NCBI GenBank assembly: GCA_023412845.1
Contig: JAEZRH010000153.1
Location: 1 to 24,835 of the forward strand
DNA length: 24,835 nt
From: Bacillota bacterium
GTDB lineage: Bacteria > Bacillota > Clostridia > Oscillospirales > Acutalibacteraceae
Reading direction: 5' to 3'
The translations under genes were made by a program, and so were the position numbers. Numbering within the stretch: the stretch's first letter is position 1; each line of letters begins with the position of its first letter. Below the pieces are notes generated by a model, which ran no database searches, was not told where the DNA came from, and saw nothing but the letters and a program-made list of their open reading frames with translations. Below are positions 14,033-21,414 of the stretch, in pieces.

Positions 14033-15052
14033 TTACGCCTTGAGGTAGACGAGGTGCGCCACGCCGGGGATGCTCTCCCCCTGCTGGGAGGAGGTCGGCG
14101 ACATCAGCGCGCCGGTGCCCACGAACAGAACCTTGTGCAGCTTGAGCGCGTCCATCTGCTGTAAGACAAAAGAGCAGAGGATGGCCGCGCTGCACCCGCA
14201 TCCGGAGCCGCCCGCGTGGACGTCCTGCTTTTCCCGGTCATAGAGCATCAGACCGCAGTCGTTGTAGACGGAAGAGATGTCCTTCCCCTCGCGCTGCAGC
14301 ATATCTTTGAGCAGATTACTCCCCACAAGGCCGAGGTCCCCGCTCAGGATCAGGTCGTAGTCCTGCGGCGAAGACGACGTGTCGTTGAAAAAGTCAATGA
14401 GTGTCTGCGCCGCCGCGGGAGCCATGGCCGCGCCCATGTTGGCCACGTCCTTGATGCCGAAATCGGTGATGCGGCCGAACGTGACGGCCTGCAGGCCGAC
14501 GCGCGCGGTCATGTTTTGCTGCCGCGCGCCTAGGATGACCGAGCCCGCGGCGGTAGCCGTCCACTGGGCGGTCGGCGAGCGCTGCCCGCCGTATTCCAGA
14601 GGAAAGCGGTACTGCCGCTCGGCGGAGCAGAAGTGCGACGACGTGACCGCCGCCGCCCTGCCCGCCGCACCGGACTCGACGAACAGCGAGGCTATGGCGA
14701 GCGTCTGCGCCATGGTGGAACAGGCGCCGAACTGACCGAGGAACGGGATGTCCAGACTGCGCAGGCCGAACGTGGAAGAGATGCACTGGTTTAAAAGGTC
14801 GCCCGCGAAAATGCAGTCCACCTCGTTGTTTTTGATGCCCGCCTTATGCAGCGCAAGCTGCACGGCTTCGTTCTGCAGGCGGCTTTCCGCGCGTTCCCAG
14901 CTGGATTCGCCGAGCGTGGTGTCGGTGTGGCACTGGTCGAAGTATTCGCCGAAGGGACCCTCGCCCTCTTTTTTGCCGACGACCGCGGCAAAGCCCAGCA
15001 CCGCCGGATTCGTCTGCAGCTCAATGGTGTATTTGCCTACCCTTGCAGGCAT
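14033..15052 (-). CDS. spoVAD: Stage V sporulation protein AD
   Basis: 339 residues, thiolase-like fold. SpoVAD binds dipicolinic acid and helps load Ca-DPA into the forespore. Landmarks: GKYTIELQTNPAVLGFAAVVGKKEGEGP, DTTLGESSWERAE, AGDLLNQCISSTFGLR, FGACSTMAQTLAIASLFVE, RQYRFPLEYGGQRSPTAQWT, ITDFGIKDVANMGAAMAPAAA, DYDLILSGDLGLVG and a C-terminal HAGGSGCGCSA. Length matches B. subtilis SpoVAD (338). ATG 15052 follows AAAGGGGG. It is immediately downstream of spoVAC (30 bp) and convergent with the phosphohexomutase gene. No spoVAE follows, although clostridia usually have spoVAC-spoVAD-spoVAE. Confidence 0.97.
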   Translation of the reverse strand: MPARVGKYTIELQTNPAVLGFAAVVGKKEGEGPFGEYFDQCHTDTTLGESSWERAESRLQNEAVQLALHKAGIKNNEVDCIFAGDLLNQCISSTFGLRSLDIPFLGQFGACSTMAQTLAIASLFVESGAAGRAAAVTSSHFCSAERQYRFPLEYGGQRSPTAQWTATAAGSVILGARQQNMTARVGLQAVTFGRITDFGIKDVANMGAAMAPAAAQTLIDFFNDTSSSPQDYDLILSGDLGLVGSNLLKDMLQREGKDISSVYNDCGLMLYDREKQDVHAGGSGCGCSAAILCSFVLQQMDALKLHKVLFVGTGALMSPTSSQQGESIPGVAHLVYLKA

Positions 15053-15082
15053 GCTGTTGCCCCCTTTTCTGCGGAAAAACGC

Positions 15083-15526
15083 TCAGTACAGATGGAAGAA
15101 GTAAAGAATCAGCCCGTACAGGATGGACGAGGCCGTCGCGTAGACGAGGACCGGCCCGGCGATAATGAACATTTTGCCGCCGATGCCGATGACGTATCCT
15201 TCGCTTTTGAATTCCATGGCCGGAGAGACGATGGAGTTCGCGAACCCCGTGATGGGCACCAGCGTGCCCGCGCCGCCGACCTTGGCGAGGTTGTCGTACA
15301 TGCCGAGCGCCGTCAGCAGTGCGCTGAGAAAGATGAGCGTGATGGAGACGAAAGCCGACGCCGTTTTCTGGTCGAGATTCAGGTATCGGAAAAGGTCCAG
15401 AAACGCCTGCCCCAGCGTGCAGATACCGCCGCCGAACAGGAAGGCGAACAGCATGTTTTTGCCGTAGGTCGTCCCCGGCGAGGCTTTTTTGGCCATTTGC
15501 TTGTACTCTTTTTTGGTTACCGTCAA
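15083..15526 (-). CDS. spoVAC: Stage V sporulation protein AC
   Basis: 147 residues with about four membrane helices. Family phrases: NMLFAFLFGGGICTLGQAF, LIFLSALLTALGMYDNLAKVGGAGTLVPITGFANSIVSPAMEFKSEGYVIGIGGKMF. SpoVAC is a mechanosensitive-channel-like component of the SpoVA complex in the forespore inner membrane, moving Ca-DPA in sporulation and germination. The TTG start at 15526 has GAGGG 7 bases upstream; no ATG fits. A possible sigma-G -35-like GCATA lies near 15587-15591, but no convincing -10 follows, so the promoter is not called. First gene of a two-gene unit with spoVAD; preceded by the bidirectional terminator at 15618-15652. Confidence 0.96.
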   Translation of the reverse strand: MTVTKKEYKQMAKKASPGTTYGKNMLFAFLFGGGICTLGQAFLDLFRYLNLDQKTASAFVSITLIFLSALLTALGMYDNLAKVGGAGTLVPITGFANSIVSPAMEFKSEGYVIGIGGKMFIIAGPVLVYATASSILYGLILYFFHLY

Positions 15527-15617
15527 AACCGTTCCCTCTTTCCGGAAATTTTATTTCAGTCCTATTTTTCCGGTCAGGCGGGAGAATATGCGGTGCAGAA
15601 AAGACAAAACAAAAAAA

Positions 15618-15652
15618 CGCTTCGGGCCTGCTGAAAAAGCAAACCCGAAGCG
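15618..15652. terminator. Bidirectional intrinsic terminator after smr
   Basis: A 9-bp stem (CGCTTCGGG / CCCGAAGCG), 17-base loop, flanked by A7 on the left and T7 on the right, so it works on both strands. It ends the minus-strand smr gene and insulates spoVAC. Confidence 0.85.
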
Positions 15653-15659
15653 GATTTTT

Positions 15660-15923
15660 TTATTTTTTACGTTTCCCGCTCTGCGGAGATGGCGGCGCGG
15701 GCGGGCGCAGCAGAAGACGGGTCTCGCCCGGGTTCAGCGTGAGCAGCTTTGCGGCGATGCGCGGATGCTTCAGGCGCAGCCGCACCATGTCGCGCAGCGC
15801 CTGCCCGCCGTTGTAGCCGTGGATGACGCGCACTTCGGTCACGCCCGGGGGTGCGGAGGAAAGAAAGTGTTCCAGTCTCGCTTTCGCGTCCCGCTCGGTC
15901 AGGCCGTGCAGGTCGATCTCCAT
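15660..15923 (-). CDS. Small stand-alone Smr domain protein
   Basis: 87 residues. The Smr core is visible: MEIDLHGLTERDAKARLEHFL (the LDLHG motif), then VTEVRVIHGYNGGQALRDMV (the HGxGxGxLR-like loop, here HGYNGGQALR), then IAAKLLTLNPGETRLLL. Smr domains occur at the C-terminus of MutS2 and as stand-alone proteins with nicking or RNA-binding/cleaving activity, including ribosome rescue roles. The ATG at 15923 is chosen for AAAGGG 7-8 bases upstream and the immediate domain start. An earlier ATG at 15989 would add 22 residues with no homology. The tail is Pro/Lys-rich. Target unknown. A strong terminator follows. Confidence 0.85.
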   Translation of the reverse strand: MEIDLHGLTERDAKARLEHFLSSAPPGVTEVRVIHGYNGGQALRDMVRLRLKHPRIAAKLLTLNPGETRLLLRPPAPPSPQSGKRKK

Positions 15924-16187
15924 GCAGTTCCCTTTCTTTTCCACATGCATCGCCCACGCCTTCTTCCCATGATAAGTATAGCACCGCATTCCTCAAAAAG
16001 AAACCGCAGGCAAAGCCTGCTTCGGCCCGCCGTTCGGCGCAGGGGAATAGAATTGCTTATTCAGGCGGGACGGTCTGTTGCTGCTCCCGGAGGAACAGCT
16101 TGCATCTGTAAAATTTTCATAAAACCGCAGTTATGTCCGCCGCAGGTGTGAAAAGCGCTGTGTGGCCGCTGGAAATGGCTCCCGCGG

Positions 16188-16198
16188 TATGGTATAAT
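16188..16198 (+). promoter_or_regulatory. Extended -10 promoter for the gene at 16241
   Basis: TATG-G-TATAAT: an extended -10 (TRTGnTATAAT) with no good -35, 42 bases before the TTG start. The same architecture occurs at 22090-22100. Confidence 0.65.
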
Positions 16199-16240
16199 CA
16201 TTACAATAATACACGATACACGCGCCGGGAGGTGATCGCA

Positions 16241-17419
16241 TTGAAGGTCGTGGACCTGCGCAACGTTTTTACGGACTGCAACGACGTCCTGATCGAGATC
16301 AGCGACACTGTCATCTACTATGCTGAAGAAAAAACGGAGGAAGGCCACCGCAGCCTGTTCCTGCTTGCGTACAACCGCGTGACGCACCGCGAACGCATCA
16401 TTGCGAACTACTTCCTCACCGACCCGGCTTTCGTGCAGCACTATTTCAGCTTTCCCGACGATATCGTCGTGGTGATGGAGTCCGGAGGGAGCGAAGCATG
16501 GGTCCTTCGGGTGGACAAGCAGACGGGAGAGGAACGAAATTTCGCCAAGCTGAATTTTATCGGGAGCTTTCAGGACTGCCGCGCGCTGGACGAGCTGCAT
16601 GTCCTGTTCTACACAGGACCGAACGACAGACACGGGGCTCTGTTCGGGGAATATAAAAAGCTCACGGGTTTTTCGCGCGCGGCCTATCTTTACGACCTTG
16701 AGGAGGGGCGTTATTACTATGCGCGCGATCCGCGCGTCTGCGGCGCCGATTCCTCCCGATTTATCCCCTACCGGCAGGACGGCGAGCCGCGCCTTCTTCT
16801 GCTGGACCCGCACGGCAGCGAGGAAGACAAGCTGAAATGCTTCCACAACATGCGCTGGCTGGGCGACGGCGTCAGCGACAACGTCTGGGAATGCCCGCTG
16901 TTCGACTTCATCGTTTCCGTCAAATCCGGCGAGCCGAGCATCCCGCTCGAACTGATCCTCAGCGCGGGCACGCCGGGCCTTGTGCGCTACGCGGGCATGG
17001 ACGACCGCAACCTTTATTTCCGGGCGAAGTATTTCCCGACGGGCGACCAGCGCCTGTGCGCCGTGGACCGAAGAACGGGCAAAAAAAGCGTGGCGGCGCG
17101 CCTTACGCTCAGCGGCGAAGAAAAGCCCGCGTGGTTCAGCATAGACGCCGAAGGGGGGCGGGTCTATCGCGTCTGCGACAAAGACGACGACAGCTTTCAG
17201 GTGACGGGCGTGCTGAATTCCTCTCTGGACGCGGCCTACCCAAAAGAACTGGGGCGCTTTGTCACCTGTGTGGACGATCGGTTCATCCTGGCGCAGTATA
17301 TACTTTCCGACGAAACCGATTCCTTTGAGTTCAACTCCATCTACGACGTTCAGACCGGCACGCAGAAAAACTATGAATGCCGGTGCGCCGTAAAAGGCGA
17401 AAACGTCGTCCTCTACTGA
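16241..17419 (+). CDS. Unrecognised protein, possible beta-propeller-like fold
   Basis: 392 residues, no signal peptide or membrane helix, so probably cytoplasmic. The TTG start is fixed by GGGAGGTGATC placed 6 bases upstream; the open frame extends 36 codons further, across the promoter. I do not recognise the family. Several stretches alternate short beta-strands with charged turns, such as AWVLRVDKQTGEERNFAKL, AYLYDLEEGRYYYARDP and RLCAVDRRTGKKSVAARL, each following an aromatic-rich strand. That spacing resembles blades of a beta-propeller. Its own promoter and 250 bp of spacer before the diguanylate cyclase suggest a monocistronic gene. Confidence 0.8.
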   Translation: MKVVDLRNVFTDCNDVLIEISDTVIYYAEEKTEEGHRSLFLLAYNRVTHRERIIANYFLTDPAFVQHYFSFPDDIVVVMESGGSEAWVLRVDKQTGEERNFAKLNFIGSFQDCRALDELHVLFYTGPNDRHGALFGEYKKLTGFSRAAYLYDLEEGRYYYARDPRVCGADSSRFIPYRQDGEPRLLLLDPHGSEEDKLKCFHNMRWLGDGVSDNVWECPLFDFIVSVKSGEPSIPLELILSAGTPGLVRYAGMDDRNLYFRAKYFPTGDQRLCAVDRRTGKKSVAARLTLSGEEKPAWFSIDAEGGRVYRVCDKDDDSFQVTGVLNSSLDAAYPKELGRFVTCVDDRFILAQYILSDETDSFEFNSIYDVQTGTQKNYECRCAVKGENVVLY

Positions 17420-17670
17420 GAAAAACCTGCTCCGCATCTCCCTTATCGACACAGATAGGCCCGTTCCCTGGCAGCTTCCCAAAACAGTCCCGCCCGACCA
17501 TGCCCGTTTTCCCCGCAGGACTGCGGGGCGGGCCGTTGGAGGCCGCGCCGGGCTGCATCCAACGATTCGACATTTTTCGACTGGAAGCCGAATTCCCGGG
17601 CCCGGAAGCCTAAGACGTCCCCGTTCCCAAACGCCCGGGCCACGCCTTAAAACGGAAGCAGGGATATTTC
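17420..17670. other. Gap before the diguanylate cyclase gene, with a hairpin
   Basis: No convincing gene. It holds a CCCCGCAG/CTGCGGGG hairpin with a 2-base spacer at 17511-17528, possibly folding with flanking G/C-rich arms, and a CCGGGCCCGG palindrome near 17597. No T tract follows either, and no clear sigma-A promoter for the next gene is visible. Confidence 0.35.
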
Positions 17671-18819
17671 ATGTATAACAGCATCGTTGTCGAAAGCGTT
17701 AAAAACATAGTGATCGGTCTGCTTCTTCTGGGGATCATCTTTTACGACCTGAAAAAGCAGACCGGCAGGCTTGCGGGCAGCCAGCGCGTCTTTGCTTATT
17801 CCATCCTGTTCAACGCACTGCTGCTGGTTTTTGAGTTCTGTCTGAACCTGCTCAACGGAAACGATTCGCCTGCCGCCGGGCTCATTGCGCCTGCGGCCGC
17901 GGCCATCCATCTGTCGCTGATGCCGCTCCCGATGGCTCTGTGGATCGTCTATCTGGAAACGATGCTCAAGAGCGGCACCCTGCCTTCCAGGGGCCTCCTG
18001 ATTTTGAACGGGGCCCCCGCCCTGCTCAACGCCGTCCTCTGCACCGCCAGCCTGCCCGGGCATTTCATCTTTTTCTTTGACGCGGGCAATGGTTATCACC
18101 GGGGCCCCTGGTTTTATCTGGTGCCGGCCGTCTGCTATGGCTACCTGCTTTTTTACCTTCTTCAGACGGTTCGCAGGCGGAGCCGCATCGTCAGCGCCGA
18201 ATACAATTCGCTGATTGCGTCTGCCCTGCTGCCTATGCCTGCCGGCATGCTGCAGCTCCTCAATCCGGCCGTCGACCTTGTATGGGTGTGCCTTGCCTTT
18301 TCCATGCTGATCATCTATTTCAATATGCAGAGCATGCAGATCTATACCGACCACCTGACCGGTCTTGCGAACCGGCGAAGATTCGACCGGAATACCGCAG
18401 CGCTTTTTTCCGGCGGCCGGGCCGGAATCAGGATCGCGGGCATCATGATGGATATCGACAATTTCAAAAAAGTCAACGACAGCTACGGGCACGACGTGGG
18501 CGACGCCGCGCTGGAACAGGTCGGCGAGATTCTGCGGCGCAGCGTGCGCAAGGGCGACCTTGCGGCGCGCATCGGCGGGGACGAGTTCGCCGTGGTGATG
18601 GAGACGGAAAGCGTGGAGGAAGTCGGCCGCCTCGTCGCGCGCATTCGCCAGAACGTGGAACTGGAAAACCTGAAGGGCCGGTTCCCCTTCCGGCTGAGCC
18701 TAAGCATCGGCTTCGAACTGTTTGAAAAATCTGGAGGCGTTCCTCCGCAGGATTTTCTCGCGAGGATCGACCGCAGAATGTACGAAGACAAGCGTTCTCA
18801 CCGGGCCGTGAGGAAATAG
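17671..18819 (+). CDS. Membrane-bound diguanylate cyclase
   Basis: 382 residues. The N-terminal half (1-220) has about seven hydrophobic segments, resembling the 7TM N-terminal sensor domains of Firmicutes histidine kinases and cyclases. A GGDEF domain follows: DHLTGLANRRRFDR, MMDIDNFKKVNDSYGHDVGD, then IGGDEFAVVM (GGDEF at 302-306). It should make cyclic di-GMP from GTP. The inhibitory RxxD site is present (Arg293-Asp296, five residues before GGDEF), so product feedback is expected. Start ATG 17671 has a modest AGCAGGG about 8 bases upstream. What the membrane domain senses is not visible. No GEMM-type c-di-GMP riboswitch was recognised nearby. Confidence 0.92.
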   Translation: MYNSIVVESVKNIVIGLLLLGIIFYDLKKQTGRLAGSQRVFAYSILFNALLLVFEFCLNLLNGNDSPAAGLIAPAAAAIHLSLMPLPMALWIVYLETMLKSGTLPSRGLLILNGAPALLNAVLCTASLPGHFIFFFDAGNGYHRGPWFYLVPAVCYGYLLFYLLQTVRRRSRIVSAEYNSLIASALLPMPAGMLQLLNPAVDLVWVCLAFSMLIIYFNMQSMQIYTDHLTGLANRRRFDRNTAALFSGGRAGIRIAGIMMDIDNFKKVNDSYGHDVGDAALEQVGEILRRSVRKGDLAARIGGDEFAVVMETESVEEVGRLVARIRQNVELENLKGRFPFRLSLSIGFELFEKSGGVPPQDFLARIDRRMYEDKRSHRAVRK

Positions 18820-18859
18820 GCTGAAAAGTATGAATAATTTGTTTCAAAATCTCTAACTT

Positions 18860-18904
18860 TGTGTAAATAACACATTGCTTTATTTCGATAAAATCCGCTA
18901 TACT
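18860..18904 (+). promoter_or_regulatory. Promoter of the purine permease gene with an adjacent palindromic operator candidate
   Basis: TTGCTT at 18875-18880, 18-base spacer, TATACT at 18899-18904. Directly upstream is a palindrome TGTGT-AAATA-ACACA (18860-18874), ending at the -35, in an unusually AT-rich stretch. The palindrome suits a dimeric regulator; which one is unknown. Confidence 0.6.
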
Positions 18905-18923
18905 ATATACAAAGAAACTGTGT

Positions 18924-18960
18924 CCCGACAAGATCAAGATTTTGTCGGGCGATTTTTATT
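18924..18960 (+). terminator. Terminator-like hairpin in the leader of the purine permease gene
   Basis: CCCGACAA (18924-18931) and TTGTCGGG (18942-18949) form an 8-bp stem followed by GATTTTTATT. It lies between the promoter and the ribosome site, so it is a candidate attenuator. No purine aptamer precedes it in the short leader. Confidence 0.7.
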
Positions 18961-18977
18961 GCAGGAGGAAGCAGAAA

Positions 18978-20513
18978 ATGGCGGAAAGCAAAGAGACCGC
19001 ATTTCATCCGAAGGGCGACTTTTTCAATTTGAAGGGGAACGGCACCAATGTCCGCACGGAGATCACGGCAGGCGTCACCACGTTTTTCACAATGGCATAC
19101 ATCATCTTCGTCAACCCCAGCATCCTGAAGCTGGCGGGTACGCCGAGCAACCCGTTCAACCCGCAGGGCATCTTCGTGGCGACGATCATCGCATCGGTTG
19201 TCGGCACCCTTGTAATGGCGCTGTTCGCGAACGTTCCGTACGCCCTTGCCCCGGGCATGGGCCTGAACGCATTCTTCACCTTCACCGTCTGCGGCGTGAT
19301 GAAATTCACCTGGCAGCAGGCGCTGGCCATGGTGTTCATCTGCGGCGTCGTGAACATCATCATCACCGTCACGGGCTTGCGCAAGATCATCATCCGTTCC
19401 CTGCCGAGGGTGTTGCAGAGCGCGATCGGCGGCGGCATCGGGCTGTTCGTCGCGTATATCGGCATCAAGGACGCCGGGCTGCTCAAATTCACTTCCGACC
19501 CCGGAACCTATATCCTCACGGGGAAAACGGCAGCCGATTCCACCATGATTGCCAATTCCTCCTCCGTGCCGGCCCTCGTCAACTTCTCGAGCCCGTCGGT
19601 CCAGCTGGCCCTGATCGGCGTGGCGATCATCCTGGTTCTGATGGTGCTGAACGTGAAGGGCTCCATCCTGATCGGCATCGTTTCCACGACGGTTCTGTGC
19701 ATGATCGAAATCGCCTGCGGCGTCAATCCGCACGTTTTCTTCTCTTCCCTGCCGGATAACGTCAACACGGCCTCCGCTTTCTTCGGTACGATCTCCATTA
19801 CGCCCGCGGCGATCGGGTCTTCCATCGCCTCGATTCAGGACACGGCGTTCAAGCTGGATTTCGCGGGGCTGTTTACAGACAACTCCAAGATCGCGCTGGC
19901 CTTTACCGCGCTGATCGGCTTCGTTCTGACCGACATTTTCGACGCGCTGGGAACCTTTATCGGCACGGGCCGCCGCACCGGCATTTTCAATGACGAGGAC
20001 GAAAAACTGCTGTATTCCGGCCGCGGCATCAAATCGCGCCTTGACCGCGCCCTGTTCGCGGACCTCTGCGCCACCATCACGGGTTCCTTCGTCGGCACCT
20101 CGAACACCACCACCTACGTGGAAAGCTCCGCGGGCATTGCGGAGGGCGGCCGCACGGGCCTGACCTCCGTCGTGACGGCGATCCTCTTCGCCCTGTGCCT
20201 CATCCTTTCCCCCATCATCAGCATCGTTCCGTCGGCCGCGACCGCCCCGGCGCTCATCGTCGTCGGCATCCTCATGATCGCCGCTATTTCGGACATCGAC
20301 TGGCACAACTTCGAAGACGCTGCCGTTGCGTTCATCACGGTCGCGTTCATGCCCTTTGCCTACAGCATCACGACGGGCATCTCGCTCGGCTTCATCACCT
20401 ATGTGCTCATCAAGCTTGTCCGCGGCAGGGCGAAGGAGGTCCACCCCGTCATGTACGGTGCGACCGCGCTTTTCATCATCAACTTCATCTCGCTTGCCGT
20501 GCACAATCTCTGA
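18978..20513 (+). CDS. NCS2 family purine (adenine/guanine/hypoxanthine) permease, AzgA/PbuG type
   Basis: 511 residues, about 12-14 membrane segments. AzgA-subfamily signatures: NVRTEITAGVTTFFTMAYIIFVNP near the N-terminus, ALAPGMGLNAFFTFTV, FTALIGFVLTDIFDALGTFIGTGRRTG, GTSNTTTYVESSAGIAEGGRTGLTSVVTA, FAYSITTGISLGFITYVLIKL. These proteins import purine bases by proton symport for salvage. ATG 18978 has a perfect AGGAGG 9 bases upstream; the frame to 18942 would start inside the leader terminator. The leader carries a terminator hairpin, so expression is probably attenuated. A strong terminator follows at 20541. Exact substrate (adenine versus guanine/hypoxanthine) is not decided. Confidence 0.94.
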   Translation: MAESKETAFHPKGDFFNLKGNGTNVRTEITAGVTTFFTMAYIIFVNPSILKLAGTPSNPFNPQGIFVATIIASVVGTLVMALFANVPYALAPGMGLNAFFTFTVCGVMKFTWQQALAMVFICGVVNIIITVTGLRKIIIRSLPRVLQSAIGGGIGLFVAYIGIKDAGLLKFTSDPGTYILTGKTAADSTMIANSSSVPALVNFSSPSVQLALIGVAIILVLMVLNVKGSILIGIVSTTVLCMIEIACGVNPHVFFSSLPDNVNTASAFFGTISITPAAIGSSIASIQDTAFKLDFAGLFTDNSKIALAFTALIGFVLTDIFDALGTFIGTGRRTGIFNDEDEKLLYSGRGIKSRLDRALFADLCATITGSFVGTSNTTTYVESSAGIAEGGRTGLTSVVTAILFALCLILSPIISIVPSAATAPALIVVGILMIAAISDIDWHNFEDAAVAFITVAFMPFAYSITTGISLGFITYVLIKLVRGRAKEVHPVMYGATALFIINFISLAVHNL

Positions 20514-20540
20514 TCCTGTTTCCACATCCCGGCAAAACGA

Positions 20541-20576
20541 AGCCCCGGCCCCCCCATTGCGGGAGCCGGGGCTTTT
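20541..20576 (+). terminator. Intrinsic terminator of the purine permease gene
   Basis: AGCCCCGGC and GCCGGGGCT form a 9-bp stem with a 15-base loop, followed by TTTTC. It lies 27 bp after the permease stop and also separates it from the convergent collagen-like gene. Confidence 0.8.
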
Positions 20577-20587
20577 CTGCGCCCGCC

Positions 20588-21151
20588 CTACTGCGCTGTG
20601 AAGGAGACGTCGTCTAAGGTCAGCGTCCCGCCGGTGCCTGAAGCGGTTTCGAAAAAGATCTGGGCGGCGACCGTGTTGGCCGGGGCCAGAACCGTCACGA
20701 TACGGTAGAAACCGAACCCGGTGACCGGAACGTCCGCCTGCCGGACGGAGACGGAAGCGGCGGTATTTTCACCCAGCCTATTGTTGGTAAACAGGACCGA
20801 AGCGGTGAAGGCCACGTCGCCCTGCGCGAAGAAGCTGAGCACATAATAGCGCAGTGGGGTCAGGTGCCTTATGTTCTGCCCCAGAATCGCGCCGTTCGAC
20901 AGGCTGACCGCCGAATCGCCGGAGTGCACGCTGCCGCCCGCCGTCTGCCCGCGCACGGTGTTCGGTACTGCCGATTCCCACCCTTGCGGCACGTCGCCGA
21001 CAAAGACTTCCATCCCTCCGTTGCGGAGAAGTTCCCCAGACTGCGCGCTGGGGCCCGAAGGACCTGCAGACCCCTGGGGACCGGCAGGGCCGCGCTCCCC
21101 GGCCAGACCGCGGAAACCCATCGGCCCCCTAGGCCCCGGGGGGCCTTGCAT
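20588..21151 (-). CDS. Collagen-like protein with a C-terminal beta-sandwich domain, probable spore or cell surface
   Basis: The frame from ATG 21151 gives 187 residues. About ten Gly-X-Y triplets come first (GPPGPRGPMGFRGLAGERGP onward), then a domain starting LLRNGGMEVFVGDVPQGWE and ending GGTLTLDDVSFTAQ. This jelly-roll-like layout is found in carbohydrate-binding modules and in Firmicutes collagen-like surface proteins. Such short collagen proteins often coat spores (exosporium filaments). ATG 21151 lacks a ribosome site. An in-frame ATG 13 codons upstream (21190) has a GGGGGG-type site and a sigma-K-like promoter, but its frame reads MSWNR-TAA before continuing SSDRNSS into this ORF. The gene may therefore be interrupted, or start weakly at 21151. 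There is no signal peptide, consistent with mother-cell coat assembly. Confidence 0.78.
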   Translation of the reverse strand: MQGPPGPRGPMGFRGLAGERGPAGPQGSAGPSGPSAQSGELLRNGGMEVFVGDVPQGWESAVPNTVRGQTAGGSVHSGDSAVSLSNGAILGQNIRHLTPLRYYVLSFFAQGDVAFTASVLFTNNRLGENTAASVSVRQADVPVTGFGFYRIVTVLAPANTVAAQIFFETASGTGGTLTLDDVSFTAQ

Positions 21152-21234
21152 GGAGCTGTTTCTGTCTGAAGATTATCTGTTCCAGCTCATGATTTCTGTT
21201 TCACCCCCCTGAAACACAGGTAAATTTCCAGGAT

Positions 21235-21262
21235 CATACTATGCAGCCGATTTTAATTTCGT
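21235..21262 (-). promoter_or_regulatory. Sigma-K-like promoter of the collagen-like gene
   Basis: On the minus strand: AC (21261-21262), 17 bases, CATAGTATG (21235-21243). The consensus is AC-N16/17-CATANNNTA; only the last base differs. It lies 45 bp upstream of the ATG at 21190. Confidence 0.5.
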
Positions 21263-21290
21263 TATTGGTAATTTGAAAAATCGATCGCGT

Positions 21291-21324
21291 AAAAAACCAC
21301 CCGGCGCCGTGTTTCGGGTGGTTT
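21291..21324 (-). terminator. Hairpin with T6 between the two divergent spore-surface genes
   Basis: AAACCACCCG and CGGGTGGTTT form a 10-bp stem with an 11-base loop. On the minus strand it is followed by TTTTTT. It sits between the two divergent promoter elements and would block leftward transcripts from entering the collagen-like gene. Confidence 0.6.
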
Positions 21325-21340
21325 ACTGGAAAAATCTCGT

Positions 21341-21367
21341 ACCTTGGCCGAATCTCTGCATATTATG
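21341..21367 (+). promoter_or_regulatory. Sigma-K-like promoter of the beta-rich surface protein gene
   Basis: AC (21341-21342), 16 bases, CATATTATG (21359-21367), the same variant -10 as in the divergent partner (both CTGCATA-N-TATG). It is 47 bp before ATG 21415. Confidence 0.5.
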
Positions 21368-21414
21368 GCGTTGAAGGGATTATCCTTTCAATCTGAATTT
21401 CCAGGAGGGCTAGT

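Noticed and set aside
12345..14201. 618-codon minus-strand open frame
   Set aside because: Antisense shadow of the phosphohexomutase; spans its terminator and the spoVAD end.
15540..15600. Sigma-G promoter before spoVAC
   Set aside because: A GCATA-like -35 exists, but the -10 at the required distance does not match CATNNTA.
17377..17613. 78-codon open frame between the unknown gene and the diguanylate cyclase
   Set aside because: Overlaps the end of the preceding gene, no ribosome site, Pro/Arg/Gly-rich shadow.
18905..18960. Purine riboswitch upstream of the permease
   Set aside because: The leader is too short and lacks the conserved three-way-junction core.
18903..20525. 540-codon minus-strand open frame
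   Set aside because: Antisense to the purine permease; Asp/Arg/Gly-rich shadow.
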